In this document: one piece after another, positions 33,010-43,413 of the stretch
How positions within the stretch are numbered: position 1 is the stretch's first letter
Layout: every line of letters begins with the position of its first letter
NCBI GenBank assembly: GCA_941918925.1
Contig: OW799234.1
Location: forward strand, 7,779,001 to 7,843,000
Direction: 5' to 3'
DNA: 64,000 nt
Source: Phyto melanocephala
Lineage: Eukaryota > Arthropoda > Insecta > Diptera > Rhinophoridae
Notes under the pieces: generated by a model
Database searches by the model: none
Told to the model about the DNA's origin: nothing
What the model saw: the letters and a program-made list of their open reading frames with translations, nothing else
Made by a program: the position numbers and the translations under genes

Positions 33010-33740
33010 TTTCAGGAGTGTGTGGGATAGGGGTTACCTTTAAATGAGCTTCGACACTAGCATCTATACGTACGGCTCTAGGATGAGCAGTGAAATTGGA
33101 TACGATGTCTTCTCTAGCAAAGTAGGGATAGAGCTCTCTTTCCGTCTTACATATGAAAGCTGCGTATTTCAGGTTTGAATATTCGCTATCTGGGAGACAT
33201 GTAGGATACTGAATGACAAGAATATTGACGGGAAGATTAGAAATTTCGCCGACAGTCAAGCGGTACTCTTGTTACTCAGGTCATATACCACCATGTGTCA
33301 ATTAGTCGGTCAATGCAAGAAAATGTTTGTAAGGCTTGGTTAACTGACGTTGTTCTAGTCTGCTTAGGATATGTCGAACGTAAATGCAGTTGCAATTCCG
33401 CAAGATCTCTAGACAGATTCTGGGAAAAGCCGAGAACAGGTAGCATGGGCTGCATATACCTAGAATGGTCAAGCTTACATGGCCCGTTTTTAATATAAGA
33501 CGTAAAAGGACAACTCGAGGTTACTGGCAGTATTGACGGGTCACTGGAAGTCAGGGAAATATTCAAGCCGACTCGGATTTCTCTCAAGAAACCATTGTCG
33601 TAGCAGTCTAGATATTGAGAAGGAGGAATCAGTTTTCCACTTTCTCTGCGAATGTTTTGTTCTGATTGCGGAGAGATTCAGAATTTCGAGCAAACATATT
33701 TTGGATAACCTCTCTGAATGTCTAAGGTTAGACTAAATGA
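33010..33740 (+). pseudogene. LINE relic: RNase H domain and C-terminal zinc knuckle
   Basis: The frame near 33063 reads IYTYGSRMSSEIGYDVFSSK, then a stop inside the usual FQxExxAI block, and later NFADSQAVLLLLRSYTTMCQ. This is the RNase H layout of Jockey/I/R1-group LINEs (TDGSK, Q-A-E, DSQA). The first catalytic Asp is Tyr here (TYGS) while the DSQ Asp survives. After several stops and shifts, VLTGHWKSGKYSSRLGFLSRNHC begins near 33530, leading to CRSSLDIEKEESVFHFLCEC, the C-terminal CCHC-like knuckle with its first Cys changed to Ser. Such elements copy by target-primed reverse transcription; this copy has no reverse transcriptase domain and cannot move. Confidence 0.8.
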
Positions 33741-34808
33741 TATATTGAAATATCTCACAGCTAAAGGATAAACATAGTGCCACGTTATCATAAAGACTCT
33801 GCTTGACAGTTGGCGCATATTGATTTACGTTGAAAATATAATTATTTAGGAGTGTCGTAGCATTGATGTTAAAAACAAAGTAGAGACTGGCAGTTTCAGG
33901 CACTCTGGATCCATCATTAATTGAATACATTATCCCAGCATTTAAATAAAAATCAAGATCATGATGGGTAAAAGTTGATACTTAGTTAAATTCATTAAAA
34001 TACAGCTTAAACTAGTCTAAGGGAACAGAACAACCTAGTTATTAAAGCCTTAGGCAATACATGCCACAAAAATTGTGATCTGTGATAAACCAAACATCTG
34101 ATGAAACGATTTGTAAAGGAATTCCTATTACCCTTGATATTATGAACTGGAGTAAGCACACAAGCTCTATGTGTTTGGAGTGAATTTAGAAATTTTCTAG
34201 AACCAACAACAAATTGTAAAGCCAGTGTAGTGAGTTCATACATCTTTTTAATTTAAATAAAATATTTAACATCATCATTTATTTTTTTCCCTTTAACTTT
34301 TTTCTGCATTTAAAAAAAAATTAAATTAAATTTATTGTTGTGCCTTAAGGTATGCTTTAGTATAATGACAAAAAATTAATTTAATGCATTTTTATCATTA
34401 ATTTAGCATGTCCTTGTAAACATTTTTGGGGTAACTACACTTGCTCAAGCGAAAAACAAATATCTTAATATGAAACCATCATCAACATATTTTTTATATT
34501 TTTTTATAATAATTTTTATTCTTAACAAGAAAAAAAAACATGGGCAAAAATCAAACAATAAGAAAAACAACTTCAATATGTTGTCTTTTATAAACTCAAC
34601 AGCAAGCCCACATAAATATTCGTGTGTATTTTTGGCAAAATATTTGCAAAAATAAACGAGCAAAAATAAAACGAAATAGTCTCATAAAAAAACAATCACC
34701 CAGCGAAGAACGACATTTAAAAACCAAAGTTGAACCCCCAACAAAAAAACTTAAATAAAAAGACCATCAAAAGTGTTTAATACAAATATAAAACGGAAAT
34801 CTTTGAAA
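33741..34808. other. AT-rich DNA, no gene recognised
   Basis: Open frames of 60-78 codons on the minus strand have no recognisable motif and no repeat is evident. Confidence 0.45.
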
Positions 34809-35560
34809 TACAGGGTGGTCCAACCAAAACGCACGTTGTTGATTGTAAAAAAAGCAAAAAATTCTTCGAGAATTATTTTAATAATTTTTATTTTGATAAA
34901 AGGATCTATGACAATTACGTGGGAAACAAAGTGTCAGCCTAATGCTTGACACGGCTTTGGTTGCACACTGCTATCTGATCTGTGTGAGATCTATCTGATC
35001 TCATAGTTTCAATGATACTGAGACAAACAACCGCTCTTTGTAGATGCATCGATTTTTTAACAATCACTTGTGGATTCTTATTTGCCCAACTGCTGTAATT
35101 CTGCTTGTTCACGAATCCACAGAGGCGAAATTGTGCCTCGTCGCTAAAGATGATTTTTTTTTGTCACCATTCACTTTTGTCTGTTTAACAAACTATCAGC
35201 GTATTGACATCACTTAAAGTGGTCAGTAGCTTTCATCTCAGGAGTCTTTTGAACCTTGTAAGCGTGTAAATTCAAATCTTTGTTCAAAATTCTTATCAGG
35301 GATCTTCGCAAGATGTGCACGATGACGAGTCGATGTTGACGGCTCTTCTGCTCTACTCAATAGCGAACAACAGCAATGTTTTCCGCAAACCGAACTGGGC
35401 GAGCATGCCTTCAGATCCGGTTTGCTGAAATTTGCGCACAATTTTTGCGATTGTGCACACATTTGGTCGATTATGCCGACCAAATAAATTACAAAGTGCA
35501 CGAAATGTATTTTAATTCGAACGTCCATTATTGTAAAAGTCTTCAACAATCTTAAAGCAT
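34809..35560 (-). pseudogene. Mariner-like transposase relic with internal deletion
   Basis: Reading the minus strand from about 35500, HNRPNVCTIAKIVRKFQQTG and LAQFGLRKTLLLFAIE give the linker and helix-turn-helix region in one frame while the overlapping long frame is out of register. Near 35160-35050 IIFSDEAQFRLCGFVNKQN and NPQVIVKKSMH follow, carrying the first catalytic Asp (SDEA). The remainder of the catalytic core is deleted. The sequence ends near CAGGGTGGTCCAACCAAAAC at 34813, which looks like a terminal repeat next to TA, but no partner was found on the right side. Confidence 0.75.
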
Positions 35561-35605
35561 TGCTGAGTTCAATTTGTCAGACACTGAGATAAAGAAATGT
35601 CCTAT

Positions 35606-35608
35606 TAA
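35606..35608. repeat. TAA target-site duplication (left)
   Basis: TAA borders the MITE here and again at 35819-35821; three bases of TWA form is the PIF/Harbinger rule. Confidence 0.65.
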
Positions 35609-35818
35609 GGGCCTCTATTACAACTTGCCGTTAGTCAAAGGAAGGATTTTGTCGTACCGATAAATGGCTTTGCATTAGAAAGCCTTTATTTTTTATTTAT
35701 AAAATATCATTATTATTTATAATAATAACAAAAAAAATGGAAGTTGTAATAATGCGAAGCTATTTATCGGGCACAAAAAATTCTACCTTCAACTAAGGGC
35801 AGATTGTAATCATGGCCC
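35609..35818. mobile_element. Tourist-like MITE (PIF/Harbinger type), 210 bp
   Basis: Begins GGGCCTCTATTACAACTTGC and ends so that its reverse complement begins GGGCCATGATTACAATCTGC. The arms match over about 75 bp at roughly three bases in four, with conserved words such as CCGATAAAT and CGCATTA/TGCATTA. GGGCC ends and TAA duplications fit PIF/Harbinger MITEs. No coding capacity. Confidence 0.8.
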
Positions 35819-35821
35819 TAA

Positions 35822-36207
35822 GTTGGGCTAAAAACTTAACGTTAAGGTGTGACTCACAACTAACATCGTGCTTAAAGGTTAGACCACCCGTTAACAAACA
35901 AACAAAATCTTTAAAGCAAATCTCCAATTAGCTGGTTTTAAATGCAAGTTATAAATAACCTAAAAGTGTTGCATGTTTATAGGGGATGGTGGTAAATACC
36001 TTTACTAGCTAAAATTCTCAGCACAACATGTAACAAAAGTGAATGAATTTTACTTTATGAAGTAAGTTGGCTCACAACACAATTTTTTACAAATTAAGTT
36101 TCAATGATGCTAATGTAAAGTATAGGGGGGTTTTTGAGGCCTATAAAACTTACGATAGGGACAACTGTAAAACTATATGTCTTACTAATGAAGTGAGTTA
36201 GATGTTT
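35822..36207. other. AT-rich DNA, no gene recognised
   Basis: Nothing recognisable. Confidence 0.5.
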
Positions 36208-37010
36208 CTATACCATTCACACAAGAAGTTAATTTTTTCCACATTTTCAATATTAATTTCCGACCCTATATATAGAGAAATTGATTTAGCTAAGTCCGTC
36301 TGTCCGTGTGTATGTTAAAAACAATTTTGAAAAGCACCCACACACATATACAAGGTGTCCGCCGAGAAGGTATACTATTTTGGTTAATATTATAATTATA
36401 ATTTTTGATTTAATGAAAGAGAATGGAAATAATACTGATAAATGTTTTATTTAATGTCGACTGCCATATATGAACTGTCAAGACTAATGTTTAACAAAAT
36501 GGCGGCAAAACAAAGTAGTATAACTTCCCGGGGGATACCCTGTATATTTATTTTAAATTTTTATAGATAAAGGAATTGATTTGATAAGTTCGTCTATTCA
36601 TGTGTATGTTGATCAACTTTTTAAACTCCCCATAGATATTTTAGACTCTAATATGGTATCATTTTATGTGCTTTCGAGAATTTTGCTATTACGAGTTGAG
36701 TAATGAATGAAAGAACACGATTGCCTCTGTTGCAGCCTTTATGGAACCACTTTAAACTTTTGTTACGTATATATGAAATATTTACCTCTAGCAATATTCG
36801 TGGAAAATGTTGGTTGAATGAATATAACGGCGAAAAATTTTTTTGTGAAAAATATAATTGTCGGTTATGACCTTTAACCTGTAAGTGGTAAGTAATAAAG
36901 GAGTATTCATTTGCGACCCCATAAAGTAAATTTATTTTGAATCCTTATAGGCAGAGAAGTCGCTCTGTTGGTACAAACTGTGTAAAGGGTATATAAGATA
37001 TCATGCAAAG
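36208..37010 (+). mobile_element. Decayed mini-me repeats, copies 2 and 3
   Basis: ATACCATTCACACAAGAAG, TTTCCGACCCTATATATAGA and AGTCCGTCTGTCCGTGTGTATGTT at 36208-36330 follow mini-me order (the last is positions 36292-36315). After a MITE, a second set (ATAGATAAAGGAATTGATTT, GTCTATTCATGTGTATGTTG, AACACGATTGCCTCTGTTG) repeats the order at 36565-36740, and a third core (GCGACCCCATAAAGTAAAT, 36917) precedes a GTGTAAAGGGTATATAAGAT end at 36980. These are at least two overlapping or nested old copies. Confidence 0.55.
36351..36542. mobile_element. TA-flanked MITE with TIRs, 192 bp
   Basis: Left end CAAGGTGTCCGCCGAGAAGG and the reverse complement of the right end CAGGGTATCCCCCGGGAAGT match through TATACTA(T/C)TTTG, about 32 bp at roughly 80 percent. 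TA on each side (36349-36350 and 36543-36544) fits Tc1/mariner-type integration. It sits within a mini-me repeat. Confidence 0.75.
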
Positions 37011-37531
37011 ACTTACACCAAAATAACGTTTACAAATCATGGGCATTTATTTTCAAAATTCACACACTGTTACAGAAGAACAGTTGAAATCAAAATATTG
37101 TTATAAAAAACCATTGCTTGATTGCTTTGTAATCATACGGTTGTCTCACCTATTGTTTAATGATTATTTGTAATTTTAAATGCTTTTGAATATAATGTTA
37201 ATTTTGTCGAATTGATTTTTTTTTAAATCATACTATTTTTGAACCGCAACCATATCGAAATGTATACGAAAGGTCAACATTAAAAACATTAAAAAAAACA
37301 AAGGCAAACAAAAGTTTGATTATCGTGACAAAATATATGATGAAATAAAATAATTATAAACTATTACTAGTGTTCGGCAACCAAATATTGGTATAGAGAA
37401 TATAATATGACCATCGTGATCATGTCGTAACCATGTTTTTTCTTTGCGTGTACAAGATGCGCAAAGACTTACACCAAAATAACGTTTACAAATCATAGCA
37501 ATTTAATTTCAAAATTCGCACTCTGTTCGCC
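37006..37531 (+). repeat. Direct repeat pair of about 72 bp, 453 bp apart
   Basis: GCAAAGACTTACACCAAAAT at 37008 and 37461 starts two copies that go on through AACGTTTACAAATCAT and TTTCAAAATTC(A/G)CAC. About nine bases in ten match. The sequence between does not look like an LTR element, so this may be a local duplication or ends of an unknown element. Confidence 0.7.
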
Positions 37532-37596
37532 AAACTCATAGAGCACTTCGTCACTTGGAATATAAAAAATGGAACATTAGTTTGAACTTATTCCCT

Positions 37597-37655
37597 GTTA
37601 TGGGTTTGGGCTTTAGTACCCCTTTTTTTCAAACTAGCCTAAAAAATTTTTTTTT
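37597..37655 (+). mobile_element. LINE 3-prime end fragment
   Basis: TGTTATGGGTTTGGGCTTTA then GTACCCCT and TTTTTCAAACTAGCCTAA parallel the 3-prime end of the LINE relic at 50897-50945 (GTCATGGGTTTGGGTTTTTA, GTGCCCCT, CAACCTAACC). A strongly 5-prime-truncated copy of the same family. Confidence 0.6.
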
Positions 37656-38120
37656 TTAATTTTCTATTATTAATTCTTTGCTGTTATGAAAAATGTCTTA
37701 AGTCAAAAAATTGCATTAAAATGTTTTGCTTACTTTGTTCTTTCTCGCTCTTGCTCTCCCTCTCTCTTTTTCGTTTGTTATTGATAACTAAAGCCTAGCA
37801 CAACTGCTGCCTGCTGATGAGGATCCTTAGATAATAATTCATAAAGAAGCATATTTTGTTATTAAATAAAAACTGCAGTTTTTGACTTAAGGCCTTTACT
37901 TTGGTATTTAAGAAAAATTTTAAATTCTGACTTAACACTTTTCTTGCTAACTTTAAAGAATTAATCATCAACCCAAGGCATATTTATTCATGAGGTAGTT
38001 TTGATTCGTCAGCTGATTATTTCTTTCTTCCATTATTTTAAATTTCAGCTGTCAAAGTCCATGGATAAAACAGCAATTTTCTTTCTCCTCTTATTTGTTT
38101 CAAATGTCAAACTTTATATT
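37656..38120. other. AT-rich DNA, no gene recognised
   Basis: Contains a CT run (37742-37772) and two CAGCTG sites (38012, 38048). Confidence 0.4.
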
Positions 38121-38479
38121 AAAAACAAGTAAGAGCGCTATATTCGGCCGTGCCGAATCTTATATACCCTTCACAACGTGTAGTCATGCAATAACAGTAG
38201 TTTGTATCACCATTCATCTCATATGAAATACGTACATACATATATAAAAACATCCCATTGTAAAATTATAAATTAACGTAAGTATGTATGTATGTTAAAA
38301 AAAAAAATTTTAAAAAAAATTTTAAAAAAAATTAAAAAAAAAATTTTTTAAAAAATTAAAAAAAAAATAATTAATATAAAAATTAAATATAAAACAAACA
38401 AAATAAAAAAAAAATTTAAAAACAAAAAAAAAAATGAAAAAAAATAATAAAAATATAAATAATATATAAAATATTATAT

Positions 38480-39652
38480 TAAATGGGATATGATAAGAGA
38501 ACATACGAAAATTGAGAAAAATCTATTTTTACATATTTTGAAATTTTGTATTACGGACAATAGATATTTTAGATATGATAATAGAATATATGTACAACAG
38601 AAAGGACTTCCTATGGGTTCGCCAGCATCTCCAGTTATAGCGGATATCGTTATGGAGAAATTATTAGATACATGTATCGAAAAACTGGCTAAAAAACCAA
38701 AAATTATTACAAAATATGTTGATGACTTATTTTGTATTGTTTCAGAGGATACAATAGACCATATTTTGGTAACTTTTAATTCTTTTCATAAAGATATCAA
38801 ATTTACTATTGAAAAGGAATGTGATTCAAAACTTTCCTATTTGGACACATTAATAATAAGAAGGGGAAATAAGTTGTTAATGGATTGGTACCAGAAACCT
38901 ACTTCCTCAGGAAGGATCATTAATTATTATTCGAAACATCCCAAAAGAATTCTTATTAATACAGCCAAAAACCTTATAGGGAGGATACTAACTATAAGTG
39001 ATTTTGAATTTCATAAGAATAATAGAAGGAGGATCATAGATATATTGTATGATAATAATTTTCCTAGGAAAATAATTTATAGTTTAATTGGACAATATAA
39101 AGGTCAGAGAAGACTTGAGATAACCAACACTAGTCAACCAAGGATTTATAAATCATTAATATACGTACCTATAGTGTCAGAACGATTGGAAAGATCGAGA
39201 ATTTTTGAGAATGATAGATATAAAATGACTCATAAAACGTACAATACATTAGGTAAATTATTAAGTAAGACAAAGGACAAAATTTACCATTTTGAAAGAT
39301 CTAATGTAGTATATAAAATTCCATGTAAGGGTAATAGTAGTGAAAAATGCAATAAGGTATATTAGGTACAACTAAGAATAAACTCAAGACTAGGATTGCA
39401 GGACATAAGTCGGACCAAAAATACAGGAATAATGTTTCACAGAAAACTGCATTAACATCACATTGTGTTAATGTTGATCATGATCCGGATTTTGGAAATA
39501 CAATAGTTTTAAATACGGAAGATAGTTACAAACGTTGTTATTTATTAGAAATGTTACAGATAATAAACACACCAATAACACAGAGGATTAACTACAAATC
39601 AGATACAGAGGGAAGAGCTCAGAGTTATAGATATTTAGTTCAAAAATTTTAG
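38480..39652 (+). pseudogene. Penelope-like element: reverse transcriptase and GIY-YIG nuclease
   Basis: The open frame from about 38481 (ATG at 38490, truncated upstream) begins in the RT palm: QQKGLPMGSPASPVIADIVM, then KYVDDLFCIV with the catalytic YVDD, then LSYLDTLI and WYQKPTSSGR, all typical of Penelope-like elements. After the thumb the linker VVYKIPCKG..CNKVY reaches a TAG at 39363. One missing base there shifts the frame; the next frame carries on as IGTTKNKLKTRIAGHKSD and ends at TAG 39650-39652, giving the GIY-YIG domain that nicks target DNA. Only the RT fingers and N-terminal region are lost, so about 390 residues remain. It is one base away from an intact RT/endonuclease fusion but lacks its N-terminus. 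A recent insertion by the standards of this window. Confidence 0.9.
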
Positions 39653-39821
39653 AAAGCGGAAATGAAATATTTTTAAAATGTAATAGATTAGTAATTAATT
39701 TTTTGTTTTTTATTGTATAATTTTTTGTATGACAATTTTCTGAAATTTGTTTCAAAAATTTTTATTATTAGTATAAAAAAAGAAAAATTTTTTAATATTT
39801 GTTAATTTGTTAATTAATTTT

Positions 39822-39873
39822 CCTGAAGATACTACACGAAGGAGTAGCGAAATATTGAAAAATAAAATATTGT
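39822..39873 (+). ncRNA. Hammerhead-like motif 3-prime of the Penelope-like ORF
   Basis: CTGAAGA (39823-39829), a short stem CTAC...GTAG (39832-39847) and GAAA (39849-39852) lie in the order of a hammerhead core (CUGANGA, stem II, GAAA). Penelope-like elements are reported to carry hammerhead motifs in their terminal repeats. Here one or two extra bases separate CTGAAGA from the stem, and stem III with a cleavage site is not evident, so activity is doubtful. Related blocks stand at 19151-19191 and 27941-27978 (minus). Confidence 0.4.
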
Positions 39874-40368
39874 TTAATTTGTGTTGCTTTTTATATATAA
39901 AAAAAAAAAATATATATAAAATAAAAAAAAAAAAAAAAATAGAAAAAAAATAAAAAAAAAATGTTTGGCTCAGCTGGGATTCGATGTCATGTTTACTCTT
40001 AGCAGTATACATGTTTGTTTGTATGTATGTTGTTGTTGTAATGTTGTTTTTGTGAAAAAAATCGAGGTGGTCGTGGTTTTTTGCTCATATCTTAGTTGTT
40101 TATGTACCGATGTTTCTGATTTTCAATACCGATCTACTCCCGAATATTTCTAATGTTTTAGTACCTCACCCGGGTCCAGGCGATATCGGGGGCTTCAAAA
40201 AGTTGATTTCAACATACACACGGACAGACTGACAGAGCTTAATCGACACCCCTATTCATAAGCTTTCAAAAAATATATACTTTATGGGGTCGGAAATGAA
40301 AATTGTAGAAATTTCACACGGAATGACGAACCTATATATACCCTTTTTCACTGTGTGAAGGGTATAAA

Positions 40369-42235
40369 AATACAAAAAAAAATTTTCTTTTCGAACTGCA
40401 GTTACGTGATGAATAAATATGCCTTGAATCAACCTTTTATATTTAACAAAAAATTTTCCATAAATTCTTCTTTTAAAGAAATTTTCGATAAGTTCTGTTT
40501 TTGGGTGTTTCAATGAATGAAAATTGATTTTTATACTAATAGTCCAAACAACTTAAAAATTCAAAAATCCAAAATTTCTTCACAACCTGTCATGGACAAA
40601 AACGGTTATAATTTAACAAAAAAAAAAATAATAAAAAGTTAATATTTAATTGCTTAAGTTTGTAATAATGTAAAGGTTTTAAAATACAATATTTTGTGGC
40701 TACACACACAGTGAATGTGTTAAAATGTGTTCTTTGTATGTGCGTGTATTTTAAAGACTTCCGTTTCCGCTTGGCAGCAACATGCAAACTTTGTTTTATT
40801 TATTTGTATGTGTATTTATTGCACTTTTCTTTTATACTATAATTTCTCAGCTCCCTGTCTTTCTTTTATTTCTTTCGTTTTTTTCTCTCTAGCTTTGATG
40901 ATGTACATAGATGATAATAAAATAAATAATAAAAAATGAAATAGTTTTGTATTTATACTTTCTAGGAATTTTTCACCATTTTCATACACATACACATATA
41001 TTTTAAATAATATACAATAAAATCAATATTTGCTAAACAGTTAAAGGAGCAAACATTAAACAGAGGAGAAACTAAAAAACGCTGCTGACATTTAAAATTT
41101 AAATTTATGGCAAAAGTCATGTTTTATTAGCTGCTTGAATTTATTCTTAATATCCCTGGTTAAACATTTAAGATTTATTTATTTATACATTTATTTTAGT
41201 GTTGAAATGAGAATCCTATTAATATAAAAAAGAAAATATGAAAGTTTATATGTGTGCCACTTCAACACGCAAAACAAGTGAAGGGGAACAAATAAACTTT
41301 GGCACACAGACAAATAGTTAATAATCTAACACTAACACAGAGAAACCCTAAATCTAAAGTCAGCACAAACGAATGGCCATACACGAGTCTAGGTCAAAAC
41401 CAGCTAAGCATAGAAATCGTCATTAACTTTCATTAAATATAAATTTTCTTAGGATTTTTCATTCAAATAATTAATGATTTCTATTTTTCAAGCAAACAAA
41501 TTTTTTCGTTTTAATTAAACAAAATTTTTTTTTGTTCGACTTTTATATGAAATTTTTTCTAAAAAATGTCCTTTAAGGAAAATAGAACGTAAAAGACGAC
41601 AGAAGAAAATATCAAAATGTTGTCGTAATAAAAATAATGAAATTTTCTTTAACAGCTTAAAAAGAAAGGAAAAGAAGATAAAATAAATTTGTCAATTTTT
41701 GAAACATAAAAATTACCCCAAATTACCAACAAATTAACAAAAATGTATTACGAATAGAAATGAATATGAAAATATAGCAAAATGTCATTTGATAAGAGAA
41801 GGAAAAAAAGAACATTTTTAAAATAAGTACTATGATTCCCTAATTATAATTTCATTGAATTGTAACATAAATACAATTTCAAATTACATATGAGTGTACC
41901 TTTAAAGAGTGCTGATAATAAATGAAATCGTAGCTGGTATCGAAAATGCATTGCACTCGGCTAATATCGGAACAATTTTTTAAGGTTCTAAAACGATGAC
42001 AATTTAGTTTAATTTAGGAAATGTTTTAGAAAATTAAAATAATTGAATAAATGAACTTGAGCCAAAATAAAAATGATTTACAGTAAAAGCAAATTAAAAT
42101 TATTATTATTTTAGAATCAAAAAAGTAGCAAACTAAAGGTAATTTTGTAAGAAAGTCCATTTAAAAAAGGCAACAACAAAAATGTGTAAAAATTGTATGT
42201 GTATTATTTAGGAATTAAAAAAATAGTACCAGAGA
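40369..42235. other. AT-rich DNA, no gene recognised
   Basis: Frames of 65-85 codons have no recognisable motif. No array or TIR found. Confidence 0.5.
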
Positions 42236-42754
42236 AGTACTTATTTTAAAATTAAATTAAAAAAAATTCGAAAAATTTTTACGAGCCTGTATCCTTAAGG
42301 ATTTAAAAGAGTACTAAAAAGTACTTTTTTAAAGTACTTTTTTAAAAAAGTACTTTTCTCAAGAATGTACCAAAAAAAATATTAATAAAATACAAACAAA
42401 GTAAAACAAAAAAAATTTAGAATTATTCAATAATTCAAAAAGGAACAAAAAAGTACTTTCCTACAAAAGTAATCTTTCAAAAAAAGTACTTTTCTCAAGA
42501 AAGTACAAAAAAATTTGTATAAAGTTTTATGAAAAATTGTATAATTATTTAGAAATTATTAAAAAGTACAAAAGAAGTACAAAATTACTGAAGTACTTTC
42601 TTTAAGTACTTTTTTCAAGAATGTACCAAAAAAAAAAACTATAAAGAAAATACAAAACATAACAAAGTACAACAAAAAAATATTAAAAATTCCTAATAAT
42701 TTAAAAAATACAAAAACGTACTTTCGTAAAAAAGTGTTTGTTTAAAAAAAGGAC

Positions 42755-43413
42755 TTTTCTCTTATGGATCTCCAGTTCGAGTTCCCCAGGTATTCTAAGT
42801 TCGGCATAGTATCCACTGTAAAGTTTTCGCGCCTAATATGCCCAAACGCAGGACAATGACAGAGGTAGTGTACCAAAGTCTCATCCTCTTCCTCGCATGC
42901 TCTACATGTTGTCTCCTCAGATAATCTCATGCGAGCTAGATGAGTTCTCAACTCCGTATAACCTGTAATCACACTGGTTAGTTTCCTAAGTGTAGGTCTA
43001 CTTAGTCTCAGAATCTCCTTTGATTTCCCAAGATTTGGGTCATCCGATAGTGTTCTTGTCACCTTACCGACATCAGTGCCTTGCCACTTTCTGGTATGTT
43101 CCTCCATCGCCCAACGTTTAAGTTCATCCTTAAATCGTTTAAGGGGTTTGCCGTTCTCCAAAGTTATAGTACTCAGAAGAGCTCCCATTTTGAATAATTT
43201 GTCGGCCTTCTCGTTTCCGATCAGCCCGTGATGGCTTGGTATCCATATTATCTCCAGATGTTCACAATTTGCATATGAGTTTATCTCACTCTTGCATTGC
43301 AAAACGTTCCGGGATTCAACTTTCTCCTTTCTCAATGTCTTAATCACTGATTGGCTATCCGTAAAGACACGAATTGGGATTTCGCTATTCGTTTCCTTTA
43401 GCGAAACCCCAAA
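42755..43413 (-). pseudogene. LINE fragment: RNase H and zinc knuckle, cut at both ends
   Basis: From about 43413 the minus strand reads EIPIRVFTDSQSVIKTLRKE, then IIWIPSHHGLIGNEKADKL (RNase H with its DSQ and N-E-K-A-D motifs), RMRLSEETTCRACEEEDETL, VHYLCHCPAFGHIRRENF (C-x2-C-x8-H-x4-C knuckle) and NLEYLGNSNWRSIRE. The reading frame stays open over about 220 codons, better kept than other LINE relics here. The RNase H start and the RT domain are missing, and the 3-prime end stops about ten codons before the end seen at 50797. A LINE normally keeps its 3-prime end, so the loss there needs another event. GTACTTTTT-field sequence resumes directly at both edges. Confidence 0.85.

Larger units (their letters stand above)
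38121..40368 (-). mobile_element. mini-me type repeat, copy 4, with a Penelope-like insert
   Basis: On the minus strand the right part (40368 down to about 39962) follows copy 1 almost base for base: the ATACCCTTCACACAGTG end, GACCCCATAAAGTATATAT core, GTC run, GACCACCTCGATTTTTTTCA and GGATTCGATG...GGCTCAG(C/T). The left part (38121-38297) gives the 3-prime side, with the stem ATTCGGC-CGT-GCCGAAT and CCCTTCACAACGTGTAGTCA. In copy 1 only an A/T tract joins the halves; here the tract (38298-38480 and 39895-39961) is split by a reverse transcriptase element. The repeat is thus older than, or the carrier of, that element. Confidence 0.8.

Noticed and set aside
33295..33498. 67-codon plus-strand frame as a host gene
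   Set aside because: It is one broken frame of the LINE RNase H relic (the region after the DSQA block).
37006..37531. Direct repeats read as LTRs of a retrovirus-like element
   Set aside because: Only 72 bp, no TG...CA ends, no primer-binding site and no gag/pol between.
38322..38504. 60-codon minus-strand F-rich frame
   Set aside because: Produced by the A/T tract of the mini-me repeat.
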